A stretch of DNA of 64,000 nucleotides, taken from contig NZ_AWFX01000009.1 of assembly GCF_000463115.2 (NCBI RefSeq), positions 62,001 through 126,000 on the forward strand, given 5' to 3'. The notes under the pieces were generated by a model. That model was given only the letters and a program-made list of their open reading frames with translations, did no database searches and was not told where the DNA came from. Positions 16,799-25,459 of this stretch are shown in pieces. This DNA comes from Franconibacter helveticus LMG 23732. GTDB lineage: Bacteria > Pseudomonadota > Gammaproteobacteria > Enterobacterales > Enterobacteriaceae. A program made the translations under genes and the position numbers. Positions within the stretch are counted from its first letter, which is position 1. Every line of letters begins with the position of its first letter.

Positions 16799-17809
16799 TT
16801 ATAAACCGCGCTGCGCCATCAGCCGCGCCAGGTCCACCAGCCGGTTGGAAAAACCCCACTCGTTATCATACCAGGCGAGGATCTTCACAAGGTTGCCGCC
16901 AATGACCAGGGTAGAAAGCCCGTCGATAATAGATGAGCGCGGGTCGCCCTGGTAATCGCTGGAAACCAGCGGCTCGTCGCTGTAGCCGAGGATATTTTTC
17001 AGCGGGCCGCTTTCCGCCGCCTGGCGAAAAGCGTGGTTAACTTCCTCGACGGTGACGTCGCGCTTAAGCGTCACGGTAAGGTCGACAATGGAAACCACCG
17101 GCACCGGCACACGCAGCGAGTAGCCCGTCAGGCGACCGTCCAGCTCCGGGATCACTCTCCCCAGCGCTTTCGCCGCGCCGCTGGAATAGGGCACAATCGA
17201 CAGCGCGGCGGCGCGCGCGCCACGCAGATCTTTTTCCGGCTGGTCGTGCAGCGCCTGGCTGTTGGTGTAAGCGTGGGTGGTGTTCATCAGCCCGTGCTCA
17301 ATACCGAAACTCTGGTGCAGCACCTGGGCGGCAGGGGCCAGACCGTTCGTGGTGCAACTGCCGTTGCTGACCACGAAATGGCGCTCAGGATCGTACTGCT
17401 GATCGTTAACGCCGATAACTATCGTCAGATCGTCATTTTTACCCGGCGCGGAGATAATCACCCGTTTCGCGCCGCCGCTGCTGATATGCACCGCCGCTTT
17501 CTCGCGCTCGGTAAAGAACCCGGTGGCCTCAATAACCAGCTCCACGCCCGCTTCGCGCCACGGAATATTCGCCGGGTCGCGCTCGCTAAAAACGCGCACA
17601 GGTTTGCCATCGACGCGCAACTCGCCAGCGCCCGCTTCCACCGGCACCGGAAGCGTGCCCAGCAGCGAGTCATGTTTCAACAGATGCGCGAGAGTTTTGC
17701 TGTCGGTGAGATCGTTAATCGCCACAATCTCTACCTCAGTGTTGCCAAGCGCTGCGCGCAGCACGTTGCGCCCGATCCTGCCAAAACCGTTAATACCGAC
17801 CTTAACCAT
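16799..17809 (-). CDS. Type I glyceraldehyde-3-phosphate dehydrogenase paralogue
   Basis: 336 aa. GINGFGRIGR and AIND (Asp33, NAD-type) form the cofactor site; the catalytic Cys152 sits in SNGSCTTN, where most GAPDHs have SNASCTTN, and His179 in TTHAYTNSQ. AAGGAG precedes the ATG at 17809. It is a second, non-housekeeping copy by context (E. coli gapA has other neighbours). It follows a GlxA-type regulator on the same strand with a gap of under 100 bp. It could serve glycolysis under special conditions or a different aldehyde; sequence does not decide. Confidence 0.88.
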   Translation of the reverse strand: MVKVGINGFGRIGRNVLRAALGNTEVEIVAINDLTDSKTLAHLLKHDSLLGTLPVPVEAGAGELRVDGKPVRVFSERDPANIPWREAGVELVIEATGFFTEREKAAVHISSGGAKRVIISAPGKNDDLTIVIGVNDQQYDPERHFVVSNGSCTTNGLAPAAQVLHQSFGIEHGLMNTTHAYTNSQALHDQPEKDLRGARAAALSIVPYSSGAAKALGRVIPELDGRLTGYSLRVPVPVVSIVDLTVTLKRDVTVEEVNHAFRQAAESGPLKNILGYSDEPLVSSDYQGDPRSSIIDGLSTLVIGGNLVKILAWYDNEWGFSNRLVDLARLMAQRGL

Positions 17810-17887
17810 GATTAACTCCTTCTCGGGGATGTCTGTGTTCAGGGTAGGCCGGTGAGGCAGTGGCGTAAACGACAAAAAAGGATCACT

Positions 17888-18868
17888 TTACGCCATTTTG
17901 CTGGAATGAAAACGCTGGCGGTATTCGCCCGGAGTAAGGTGAAGCTGACGTTCAAACAGGCGGCGCAGGTTAATGCTGCTGCCAAAACCGGTGGCGGCGG
18001 CGATGCGCTCCAGCGTTTCGCTGCTCTGTTCAAGGCGGGAACGGGCGGCGGCAAGGCGCGCTTCCGCCACATAACGCGCCGGGGGAGCGCCCGCTTCGCG
18101 TGTGAAGACGCGGGTAAAATTGCGTGGGCTCATGGCTACCCGTTCCGCCAGTTTTTCCACCGACAGATCTTCCGCCAGGTTGTCCAGGATCCAGTTTTGC
18201 AGCTCGCTTATCGGGCCAGTGCTGCTGGCGGGCTTAAGCTGATAGCGGGAAAATTGCAGCTGTCCTCCCGGGCGGCGAAGGTACATCACCAGATCCTGCG
18301 CTACGTCGCGGGCGAGGGTGAAGCCGTAATCGTCCTCCACCAGGGCCAGCGTTAAATCAAAACCGGAAGTCACGCCGCCGGAGGTCCAGCACGGGCCATC
18401 CTGGATATAGAGCGGGCCGCCTTCCACTTTTACCTGCGGAAACTGGTTTTGCAGGGTTTCCAGCAGGCGCCAGTGCGTGGTGGCGCGCCGCCCGTCAAGC
18501 AGGCCGGTTTGCGCCAGCAGCAGCGCGCCGCCGCATACCGAAACTACCCGCCGCGCATGCGGCGCGGCAAGGCGCACCCAGTCCACTACCGCGCTGCCTT
18601 CTTCTTCGCTCAGGCCGCGGCCGGTAATCATAATGGTGTCATAAGGAACGCGCGGATCGAGCTCCGCCAGACGGTGATCCGCCAGCAGGTTCAGACCGGA
18701 CTGGCCATGAATAACCTGATGAGGCTGGGTGGTGGCCATGCTGATGCGGTAGCGCGGCGGCGCGCCATCCGCCGCTGGGTAACGGTTAGCCTGCATCAGG
18801 ATATCGGCGATGCCGGCGGCTTCGAACAGCATGCCGCCGTCGGGAACAATAATCAGGAAGCTTTTCAT
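17888..18868 (-). CDS. GlxA-family AraC-type transcriptional regulator
   Basis: About 326 aa from MKSFLIIVPDGG. Residues 1-190 form a DJ-1/PfpI-like domain with the nucleophile-elbow motif VVSVCGGALLLAQTG; 220-326 holds two AraC helix-turn-helix motifs (SVEKLAERVAMSPRNFTRVF and TLERIAAATGFGSS). Such regulators sense small nitrogenous or carbonyl compounds. Neighbours are a RidA-like gene just upstream and a GAPDH gene downstream, all leftward; an operon is plausible. Confidence 0.86.
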   Translation of the reverse strand: MKSFLIIVPDGGMLFEAAGIADILMQANRYPAADGAPPRYRISMATTQPHQVIHGQSGLNLLADHRLAELDPRVPYDTIMITGRGLSEEEGSAVVDWVRLAAPHARRVVSVCGGALLLAQTGLLDGRRATTHWRLLETLQNQFPQVKVEGGPLYIQDGPCWTSGGVTSGFDLTLALVEDDYGFTLARDVAQDLVMYLRRPGGQLQFSRYQLKPASSTGPISELQNWILDNLAEDLSVEKLAERVAMSPRNFTRVFTREAGAPPARYVAEARLAAARSRLEQSSETLERIAAATGFGSSINLRRLFERQLHLTPGEYRQRFHSSKMA

Positions 18869-18920
18869 GTCCTGAAAAGTACGCTTATTACAAAATAAGT
18901 CAATAAGGTTAAGCCGCGAT

Positions 18921-19310
18921 TCAGGGGATGCGGGCAATCACCTTAATCTCAAAATCAAACCCTGCGAGCCAGTTCACCCCCACGGCGGTCCAGTTAGGGT
19001 AGGGCGGCGCCGGAAAAAACGCCTGTTTCACGGCCATGATCGCCTCGAACTGGTTTTGCGGATCGGTATGAAACGTCGTGACGTCCACCAGGTCCTCCAG
19101 CGTGCAGCCCGCTGCCGCAAGCGTAGCCTGAAGGTTTTTAAAGGCGAGCCGGACCTGTTCTGTGAAATCAGGCTCTGGCGAGCCGTCGGCCCGGCTGCCC
19201 ACCTGGCCTGAAACAAACAGCAGGTCGCCGGAGCGAATGGCGGCAGAATAACCATGCTGCTGATAAAGCGCGTGGCGATCAGCAGGAAAGACAGGTTCGC
19301 GTGGGATCAT
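18921..19310 (-). CDS. RidA-family protein
   Basis: About 129 aa from MIPREPVFP (GAGGTGC before it; the frame extends to 19322). SGDLLFVSGQVG, FKNLQATLAAAGCTLEDLVDVTTF and FDFEIKVIARIP are typical of the Rid fold. The arginine that RidA needs to deaminate 2-aminoacrylate appears absent at the PNWTAVGV position, so it likely belongs to another Rid subgroup. Divergent from a TetR gene across a set of repeated half-sites. Confidence 0.82.
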   Translation of the reverse strand: MIPREPVFPADRHALYQQHGYSAAIRSGDLLFVSGQVGSRADGSPEPDFTEQVRLAFKNLQATLAAAGCTLEDLVDVTTFHTDPQNQFEAIMAVKQAFFPAPPYPNWTAVGVNWLAGFDFEIKVIARIP

Positions 19311-19376
19311 AGTGCACCTCATGGTGAGCGGTAAGCGAAAGCGTATACGCGAGCAGGGTTAATTTCATATACTCAA

Positions 19377-19438
19377 CGTATGTGAAATAATTACACATAC
19401 GCCGCATATGTCAAATGAAATACGCCGCGTATGTGAAA
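19377..19438. promoter_or_regulatory. Candidate TetR operator cluster (CGTATGTG half-sites)
   Basis: CGTATGTG (19377-19384) and CACATACG (19394-19401) form an inverted repeat; related half-sites GCATATGTCAAA and CGTATGTGAAAA follow up to 19438. Placed between divergent rid and tetR genes and overlapping the region just upstream of the tetR start, as expected of an autorepressor. Confidence 0.55.
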
Positions 19439-19449
19439 AGGAGGGCCTG

Positions 19450-20046
19450 ATGGCTGCGAAACGCCGTGCAGAAACACGGGAAGAGAACCGGGAAAAACTT
19501 ATCGCCGCCGCGCGCAAGGCGTTTGCGGAAAAAGGCTTTGCCGACGCCTCTATGGATGAGTTGACCGCAAGCGTCGGGTTGACCCGCGGCGCGCTTTATC
19601 ACAATTTCGGCGATAAAAAGGGCCTTCTGGCTGCGGTTGTCGCCCGGGTGGATGAAGAGATCGCGCAGCGAGCCAGAGCGCAGGCGAGTGCGCAGCCGGA
19701 CGAATGGCATAAATTGCTGGAGGAAGGGGTGGCTTATATAGAGATGGCGCTGGAGCAGGAAGTGCAGCGCATCGTTTTGCTGGATGGCCCCGCGTTTCTG
19801 GGCGACCCTTCGCGCTGGCCGAGCCAGAATGCGTGCCTTGAGGCGACGAGACAAGCGCTGACGGGAATGATCGAACAAAATATTGTCAAGCCGGTGGATG
19901 TGGAAGCGGCAGCACGGCTGCTCAATGGCGCCGCTTTCAATGCAGCCTTGTGGGTAGCCGCGAGCGAAGCGCCGCAACTGACGCTTCGCAAGGCGACCGA
20001 GGCGTTTAAACTGCTCGCAAGCGGCCTGCTGAACGGGCCTCGCTAA
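19450..20046 (+). CDS. TetR/AcrR-family transcriptional regulator
   Basis: About 198 aa. The N-terminal helix-turn-helix is KLIAAARKAFAEKGFADASM followed by LTRGALYHNFGDKKGLL. The ATG at 19450 has AGGAGG six bases before it; upstream starts at 19408 would begin inside the operator repeats. It likely controls itself and the divergent rid-glxA-gap genes. Ligand unknown. Confidence 0.86.
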   Translation: MAAKRRAETREENREKLIAAARKAFAEKGFADASMDELTASVGLTRGALYHNFGDKKGLLAAVVARVDEEIAQRARAQASAQPDEWHKLLEEGVAYIEMALEQEVQRIVLLDGPAFLGDPSRWPSQNACLEATRQALTGMIEQNIVKPVDVEAAARLLNGAAFNAALWVAASEAPQLTLRKATEAFKLLASGLLNGPR

Positions 20047-20050
20047 CCAA

Positions 20051-20087
20051 CGCCGCGCTGGCGGGCGTCGTTATCGCCAGCGCGGCG
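20051..20087. repeat. 13-bp perfect inverted repeat after tetR
   Basis: CGCCGCGCTGGCG (20051-20063) pairs with CGCCAGCGCGGCG (20075-20087). It makes a very stable hairpin right after the tetR stop, but no T run follows, so it may be only part of a terminator. Confidence 0.5.
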
Positions 20088-20541
20088 GCCAGTGAAAGCG
20101 TTACAGGCGCGCTGATAACGCCTCCTTTAAACCTCAACGAAAAACCTCAACGACAGCCCTTCATACCCGTTCTCCACAGCCCCAGAAGCGCCATAGCGCA
20201 AGTAGATAGTTTAGTGTTGCTTAAATTCACGTAAGTGAAATTTATGCGGCGCTGCCTGTTTAAGCTCTTTTCCAGTAGGTAACCCGAGCCTGTTTTTACG
20301 GGCTGATACGCCCGCCATACCCGCTTTATCTTTATGGTCAAAGGGTGTCAGGGCAGATGCAATCAGGCTTTGATAATGGGGCAGAGATGACGGCGCCGTT
20401 TATTTTAAGAATATATTCTTTCAGCTGAGAGAAGCGGCGAGGCAGGGGAAAAACAGCCCGCCAGATATATAATAAAAAAATTAGGTTATATTATATCTTG
20501 AAGCTAATTTGGAAGATAAAAACTGCTATCGAAATTGTTGA
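20088..20541. other. Intergenic entry into the AT-rich island
   Basis: About 450 bp in which base composition falls from GC-rich to strongly AT-rich around 20400. No convincing gene, RNA or terminator is seen. The change marks the left edge of the accessory island. Confidence 0.45.
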
Positions 20542-20751
20542 ACGTTAATTAGTCCATATACATCATGGACAGATAATCCTGATGTGGCTAGAAATTTTGC
20601 AGGTCCAGATGGAGTAATATTAAGAGTTAAAGTTGGAACTCCTGAGCCCTGAAACACTTGGTCATGGGAGTATTCTTTTGATGTATAAATGGAAAGGAAA
20701 ATTATACTTATAGGTATTCGGAGTGGCGACGTTGAGGTGTTCTTACCATGA
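20542..20751 (+). pseudogene. Relic of a polymorphic-toxin C-terminus (ART-like)
   Basis: One reading frame gives SPYTSWTDNPDVARNFAG, PDGVILRVKVGTPEP, a TGA stop (20650-20652), TWSWEYSFDV, a TAA stop (20686-20688), then an ending GIRSGDVEVFLP. This is the pattern of the ADP-ribosyltransferase-like toxin tails on Rhs and related proteins: an STS-like motif and a late acidic strand. Two in-frame stops and no delivery domain make it a dead fragment. Its TGA overlaps the ATG of the next gene by four bases (ATGA), the coupling expected of a toxin and its immunity gene. Family assignment rests on motif memory. Confidence 0.55.
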
Positions 20752-21155
20752 TAAGTGATAAACTTTTCAGATATGCTGAAAAAGTAATCCCAGATGTATT
20801 TAAATCTTTTGTAAAGGAAAATAAAGATTGTCAAAGTGCAGCATATATAAGTAATGCGCAATATGAATTGCGAATAATGAAGGCGCATAGAGAAAATGCA
20901 AAAATTACAGGGTTAAAAGCGCAAGGGCTCGATGAATTGATTTCGGCGCTTGAGGTATTCAATAAAGAAAACGTATGTGCTATCAATATTCGTAATAAAT
21001 TAAACTCCTTTAAGATTTATTCCGATGAAAAAAACACAGAGTTATTAGGTGTTATAGTTCTTAAGTTAAGGAAGAAAACAGACGAAGAAATTCGTCATGG
21101 ACAAGAGGTTCTTGGTATTAAAAGTGCTCCTCCTGACCCAAGTAATGAAAATTGA
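20748..21155 (+). CDS. Putative immunity protein for the decayed toxin
   Basis: 135 aa, no family recognised. Mostly helical, lysine-rich, AT-rich codons unlike the core genome. It begins inside the stop of the toxin relic (ATGA overlap), which is the reason for calling it immunity. It remains intact although the toxin frame is broken, as is common for orphan immunity genes that protect against neighbours. Confidence 0.5.
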   Translation: MISDKLFRYAEKVIPDVFKSFVKENKDCQSAAYISNAQYELRIMKAHRENAKITGLKAQGLDELISALEVFNKENVCAINIRNKLNSFKIYSDEKNTELLGVIVLKLRKKTDEEIRHGQEVLGIKSAPPDPSNEN

Positions 21156-21232
21156 ATATTAGCATTGATCACCAACAGAGCCACTTTAACCTTCCTTACT
21201 TCGATAAAGGGAAGTGAGGCTGGGGGGTATCG

Positions 21233-21514
21233 ATGAGGCATACTTGTAATTTCAATCCGCAACCCACCATCTATGATGGTAACGAGGAAGGTTTTTATAA
21301 TTTTGAATGCGAATTAAATCTTTATGAAATAAATAAGACTTTACATTTTAAAAACTTATCCGCACGTCCTGTATGGGAGAGCCGCACCAGTGCCATTGCT
21401 GGATCTATCAATATTATCAAAGGGGTAAGTAAAATTGAGTATCCTCAGGAGCCATTCCCTTCCTATAAAATGGTGGCGTGGATATTTATTTTTAAGAATT
21501 TGCCGGAAGAGTGA
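21233..21514 (+). CDS. Small hypothetical protein, orphan-immunity-like
   Basis: 93 aa of unrecognised family, beta-rich by composition (FYNFECELNLYEINKTLHF, YKMVAWIFIFKNL). GGGGGG-like purines precede the ATG. It abuts the next gene (stop then ATG), so the two are probably cotranscribed. AT-rich, inside the toxin/immunity island. Confidence 0.45.
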   Translation: MRHTCNFNPQPTIYDGNEEGFYNFECELNLYEINKTLHFKNLSARPVWESRTSAIAGSINIIKGVSKIEYPQEPFPSYKMVAWIFIFKNLPEE

Positions 21515-21760
21515 ATGGATTATAGCTCATATAATGAAGTCCTGGATTTTCTCAAGTCTTTTTTCTCCGGCAGGGTTAAGTCATTGGCTTACCGAGAGGA
21601 ATTAGATAGGCTTATAGAAGGCTCTCGCTCAAAGAAAACAGTAACGATAAGAGCTATTCATCAACTATATATGAAGTACATAACTGAAAATCGAGGCGAT
21701 GTTAAAGAAATTCCGGGTGAGAAAAAGCTTTGGATAAACCTCTTGGATCATTGGCAGTAA
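21515..21760 (+). CDS. Small hypothetical protein, orphan-immunity-like
   Basis: 81 aa, helical and charged, starting directly after the preceding stop. LRS-like or known immunity families are not recognisable. The context of small AT-rich genes in a former Rhs locus suggests an immunity role by association only. Confidence 0.45.
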   Translation: MDYSSYNEVLDFLKSFFSGRVKSLAYREELDRLIEGSRSKKTVTIRAIHQLYMKYITENRGDVKEIPGEKKLWINLLDHWQ

Positions 21761-21808
21761 CAATAAAAGAATTAAATTCTACAGTTTATATTTAGTGATA
21801 TTCAACGA

Positions 21809-21970
21809 ATGACTATATATAAAGTAGATGAGTTTCCAAATGAAAAGCATTCGATTTCGAGTTTTGATTTGGTAGGAGAGGAATGTGAGAAAAAATATCA
21901 GAACGTAATACTTAGTACTTATGATCATCTTTTCGATATCTTAGGTAAATATGAGGTGAAGTATCTTTGA
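21809..21970 (+). CDS. Short ORF, possible gene fragment
   Basis: A 53-codon frame from ATG 21809 (MTIYKVDEFPNEKH...) to TGA 21970. The composition looks coding and resembles its neighbours, but there is no clear ribosome site. It may be the remaining end of a longer immunity gene. Confidence 0.3.
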   Translation: MTIYKVDEFPNEKHSISSFDLVGEECEKKYQNVILSTYDHLFDILGKYEVKYL

Positions 21971-22210
21971 GCATAGTGGTTAGATAACTTTATATCATAC
22001 TAACTTCTAATCAAATTATCTGGTTGAGGAGAAATGACACCTTCAGCTGGTGCCGCTGGTAATATGACAACGCAGGACGCCACGCTGCCGGGCCAGGAAT
22101 AGTGGCAGTGGGTCGCGGCGTGCAATCCGCTTTAACTGCGTGACACAACTGAACGGTATTCAGAGGCGTTACGACATGCACCGAAAACCCCTGATATCAA
22201 CGAGAGAAAT
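21971..22210. other. Recombination scar within the island
   Basis: An AT-rich gap contains a sharply GC-richer patch (about 22035-22200). A frame at 22034 gives MTPSAGAAGNMTTQDATLPG and stops after 23 codons. It resembles the leftovers of a larger rhs- or phage-type gene and no intact gene is supported. Confidence 0.35.
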
Positions 22211-22570
22211 ATGATTGAAAATTTTAGAGTGGATAAGACTAATCTTTACTGGACTCTTGATGCGAAGGAAGTGAGTTTACATATAGAAAACCTTGATCAG
22301 GCTATGCTTGATGATCATCGCCAGAAAGTTATTATGTTATGTAAAGCTCAACCTCTTCCTGATAAGTTATTGATCCTGAATGAAGAGGGCAACGAAGTTT
22401 TTTCTTTTTCTCCTCCGGATGGGGCTGCATTTTATTATTTAACTAAGAGTGAAATTCACGAAGTTTTGGTGGTATGTGTTTTCCATGAAAAACTTGAAGG
22501 GTGGCATGATTGGCATTTTTCTATAGATATAAAAAATAAGAAGCTTATCAAAACTTCACCTGCTTATTAA
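22211..22570 (+). CDS. Hypothetical protein, immunity-like
   Basis: 119 aa, AT-rich, acidic; no family recognised. It has alternating strands (SFSPPDGAAFYYLTKSEIHEVLVVCVFHEKLEGW) and no signal peptide. GAGAG lies upstream of the ATG. The next frame starts right after its stop, so the two form a pair. Immunity role is by position only. Confidence 0.45.
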   Translation: MIENFRVDKTNLYWTLDAKEVSLHIENLDQAMLDDHRQKVIMLCKAQPLPDKLLILNEEGNEVFSFSPPDGAAFYYLTKSEIHEVLVVCVFHEKLEGWHDWHFSIDIKNKKLIKTSPAY

Positions 22571-22897
22571 ATGGCATATAGTGATGTATGTAAAGGCTCG
22601 CCCCAGGCATGCAATACAGAATTGTCAAGCGACGATAACGATCAAATCAGACAAGCTAAAATGAGTGGTGGCAAAGTTCATAAAGCTGTATTTGATATGT
22701 CTGATGCGTCAGCCGAAAAAGCTATTGAGTTTCAGAAATCGCACTCAGGAAAAAATCCTGGACCTCACGATATTCGCACCCGCAATTGCCTCACGTATGT
22801 TATGGAAGTCCTTGCGGCGGGCGAGGTAGATGTTCCTGATAGTGCGATGCGTCAGTATGGGTTTATTCAAAAGAAACTGGGCCTGAGTAAATGTTAG
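22571..22897 (+). CDS. Possible displaced toxin domain with NC motif
   Basis: 108 aa. The central part AFDMSDASAEKAI-type helix, then PGPHDIRTRNCLTYVMEVL, resembles the Asn-Cys region of permuted papain-like (NlpC/DUF4105-type) toxin tails found on Rhs proteins. No delivery domain is attached and there is no own ribosome site beyond coupling to the previous stop. It could be a displaced C-terminal tip or a free-standing effector. The following Cys-rich small gene could be its immunity partner. Confidence 0.4.
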   Translation: MAYSDVCKGSPQACNTELSSDDNDQIRQAKMSGGKVHKAVFDMSDASAEKAIEFQKSHSGKNPGPHDIRTRNCLTYVMEVLAAGEVDVPDSAMRQYGFIQKKLGLSKC

Positions 22898-22911
22898 CAA
22901 AGGGGGGATTG

Positions 22912-23262
22912 ATGCTAGGATTATGCCCAATACACAATGAGCCTGAATACACTAACGTATCGAGAAAGGTCAGAGAAATACTGCATGAAAACAAGCGGTT
23001 ATCCCAGTGTTCTTTTTGCCGGCTGACCGTGCATAAATGGGAGGGCGGGGTTGAGACCGCTGCCCATGATTATTTTCTTGAAAAAGAGGATGTACTTACA
23101 TTAGGGCTTCCGTTTGACACGGTTATCCATCTGAACGACAGAGATATAGAGAAGAAATCGTTAAACGACCGCTTTGTCATTCAAAAAATGCGGCTGCTTT
23201 TATCAACCGTTTGCATGCAGTGTATTGCACCGTTAAAGCATTTAAATTTGTGGGGTGATTAA
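22912..23262 (+). CDS. Cys-rich small protein, putative immunity partner
   Basis: About 116 aa from ATG 22912, which has the very strong purine run AAGGGGGG before it (the frame extends to 22891). CPIH, CSFC and CMQC could bind zinc. No known family recognised. It overlaps or abuts the preceding toxin-like frame, the normal toxin-immunity order. Confidence 0.5.
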   Translation: MLGLCPIHNEPEYTNVSRKVREILHENKRLSQCSFCRLTVHKWEGGVETAAHDYFLEKEDVLTLGLPFDTVIHLNDRDIEKKSLNDRFVIQKMRLLLSTVCMQCIAPLKHLNLWGD

Positions 23263-23508
23263 AATCAGCCGTTGAAATGTGCTGCATTATTATTTTATAT
23301 CAGCGCGCCGCTTAATATTCCTGAGCACATAAAAATCTTCAGCGGCGCACCATCCCGGGAAAATACAGGGTCATGATGGGAATAAAGAAAACCACTGCTG
23401 CCATCGCATGCGAATAAGCTCTTTCTGCTATTAATAAACACTTATTGATGCAAAGGAAATGCGTTTACCTATAGAGAGCCTTAATCAGGCCATGGTACGC
23501 CCGCCACC

Positions 23509-24759
23509 ATGGCTTTCGGTATTGGGCTGATAGCCGGGCTGTTTGTTTCCGATATTGCCGAACAGACAGGCGATCTTGTCGGCGGCGCCGTCGACAGCGT
23601 GCTGGGCGCGTTTGGCTTGCTCGGCCCGCCGGACGCCATTATCACCAGCGGTTCAGATAACGTACATATCATGGGCAAACCGGCCGCCCGGGCGGCGGGC
23701 GTGGTCGATCACGATTACCTCAACACGCCGCAGCCGGAGGCGCCGTGGTATAAGCAGGCGCTGCATAGCACGATGTACTTAGCAGGCCAGCTTCTCTCGC
23801 TGGTGGAGCTGGGGCTGCACCCTGTCGATAACGCCATGGCGGCCGGGCGAGCGGTGCAGGAGCACGGTTCAGAGAGCGTAAAAAGCTTTGGCAAAAGCGT
23901 CTGGGAAAACTTTAGCCAGCCGGTAGTGGAAGGCGCCACGCCCGGTGAAAAATACAGCCAGCACCTGTATGGCTACGACGCCGCAGGGCAGGTGACGAAG
24001 GCGCTACATCCGCAGCAGGAGGAGCGCTTCTGGTACGACCCGGCGGGCAACCGCACGGATGAGCGCCGCAGCCCGGTGTGGCACAACCTGCTGCTGCGCC
24101 TGAACGGGCTGAAGCTGGACTACGACGGATTCGGGCGGCTGACACACCGCCGTGACAAAAACGGCGTGGCGCAGCAGTTCCGCTATGACGATGAGCAGCG
24201 GGTGAGCGAGATTCTCTTCACCGGCCACGCGGAATTTACCCGCGCCGAATACCGCTACGACCCGCTCGGCCGTCGCACGCATAAGCTCGTCTGGCGGCAT
24301 AACGACGCGCAGCCGGAAACGGTCCGCTTCGACTGGCAGGGGCTACGGCTGGCGGGCGAGCAGAGCGAGCGGCAGCCGGACCGTTACGTTCAGTATCTTT
24401 ATACCGAAGGCAGTTACGAGCCGCTGGCGCGGGTTGACAGCGCAGGCGACGACGGGGAGTTGTACTGGTACCACACGGAGCTGAACGGCCTGCCGGAGCG
24501 GGTGACGGATGCGCAGGGGCAGACCGTCTGGTACGGGCAGTTCAGCACCTGGGGCGAAACCGAACGCGAGACCAGCGTACCGCAGTGGCATGTGCCGCGA
24601 ACCTGCGTTTTCAGGGGTAGTACCTGGACTGCGACAAATCTGTCAGCAACAAATTTGAATACGCGTAGCGTAACCCCGCCGGGGCGAGCCAAAGGGAAGT
24701 GGCGAGTAATGCGCCCTGAAAAAGAATGTTTAGATTCAAAAACAAAAATGGGCTTGTAG
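23509..24759 (+). pseudogene. Collapsed Rhs/YD-repeat protein (internal deletion, broken end)
   Basis: 416 aa. The first 150 residues look like the N-terminal membrane/PAAR region of an Rhs effector (GLLGPPDAIITSGSDNVHIMG, then KPAARAAGVVDHD). The rest is only the last few YD repeats (YGYDAAGQVTKAL, WYDPAGNRTDERR, YRYDPLGRRTHKL, YVQYLYTEGSYEPLARV). Complete Rhs proteins are roughly 1400 aa, so most of the cage is missing. The core should end NLRFQGQYLD and DPxGL; instead a frameshift precedes that motif, and in the correct frame the Gln codon is TAG. No toxin tail remains. A dead type VI secretion cargo gene. Confidence 0.75.
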
Positions 24760-24808
24760 GTTAATGCCGCATGCCCAGTCGCTGCACTTAACACCTTTCC
24801 CGGATCCC

Positions 24809-25459
24809 TCAGCCCACCCGCGCATCCCATCCTGCCATTGCCGTCTCTACCATTGCTTCCAGTTCTGAACCGCTGACGCCGTCTCGCGCCAGTATCGACA
24901 TGCCGTTTTGCAATGTCTGCACAAAGCGGGCAAGGGCAGGGATGTCGGTTGATGGGGAAATTTCGCCTGCCTGAACCGCCTGCGCCAGCCTCGTTTGCAG
25001 ACGTTCAAAGGTGATGGCACGAGCGTTACGTACCGTTTCGCCAAGGGTGGGGTGCCCCTCGCAGCTCACCACAGAGAGCGTAACCATGCAGCCATTCGGA
25101 ATATCGCAAACGCAGCCCGTCAGCACCCGGGCGGAATCGGCAAGCAGCGCCTTTATTGCCTCGCGTGCGGTATCAGCGGCAAAAAAGCGAGACCAGATCA
25201 GCGCTTCGTAACTTTGCTGATAATAGCTGAGCGCCTCGGCGTACAGCGCTTCTTTCGAACCGAAAGCCGCGTACAGGCTTGGCGCGCCGATACCCAGCGC
25301 TTTGGTGAGGTCTGCAATGGAGGTGGCTTCATACCCTTTTTGCCAGAACAAACGGGTGGCCTGCGCCAGCGCCGCCTGCCGGTCGAATGCCCGAGGGCGC
25401 CCGCGCGCGCCTGAAGTCTCTTGTTTGTCGGCCTGAGCCGTTTTATCTGATTTCTGCAT
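24809..25459 (-). CDS. TetR/AcrR-family transcriptional regulator
   Basis: 216 aa. Helix-turn-helix [14 protein letters not shown] preceded by [19 protein letters not shown]; the C-terminal part [19 protein letters not shown] resembles E. coli BdcR-type regulators. It is divergent from an SDR gene of BdcA type, the same pairing as bdcR-bdcA. Palindromes lie in the shared region. Confidence 0.84.
   Translation of the reverse strand: MQKSDKTAQADKQETSGARGRPRAFDRQAALAQATRLFWQKGYEATSIADLTKALGIGAPSLYAAFGSKEALYAEALSYYQQSYEALIWSRFFAADTAREAIKALLADSARVLTGCVCDIPNGCMVTLSVVSCEGHPTLGETVRNARAITFERLQTRLAQAVQAGEISPSTDIPALARFVQTLQNGMSILARDGVSGSELEAMVETAMAGWDARVG

Noticed and set aside
22034-22105. Short frame starting MTPSAGAAGN after GGAG
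   Set aside because: Stops after 23 codons, lies on a GC-rich scrap within the island; treated as a recombination remnant.
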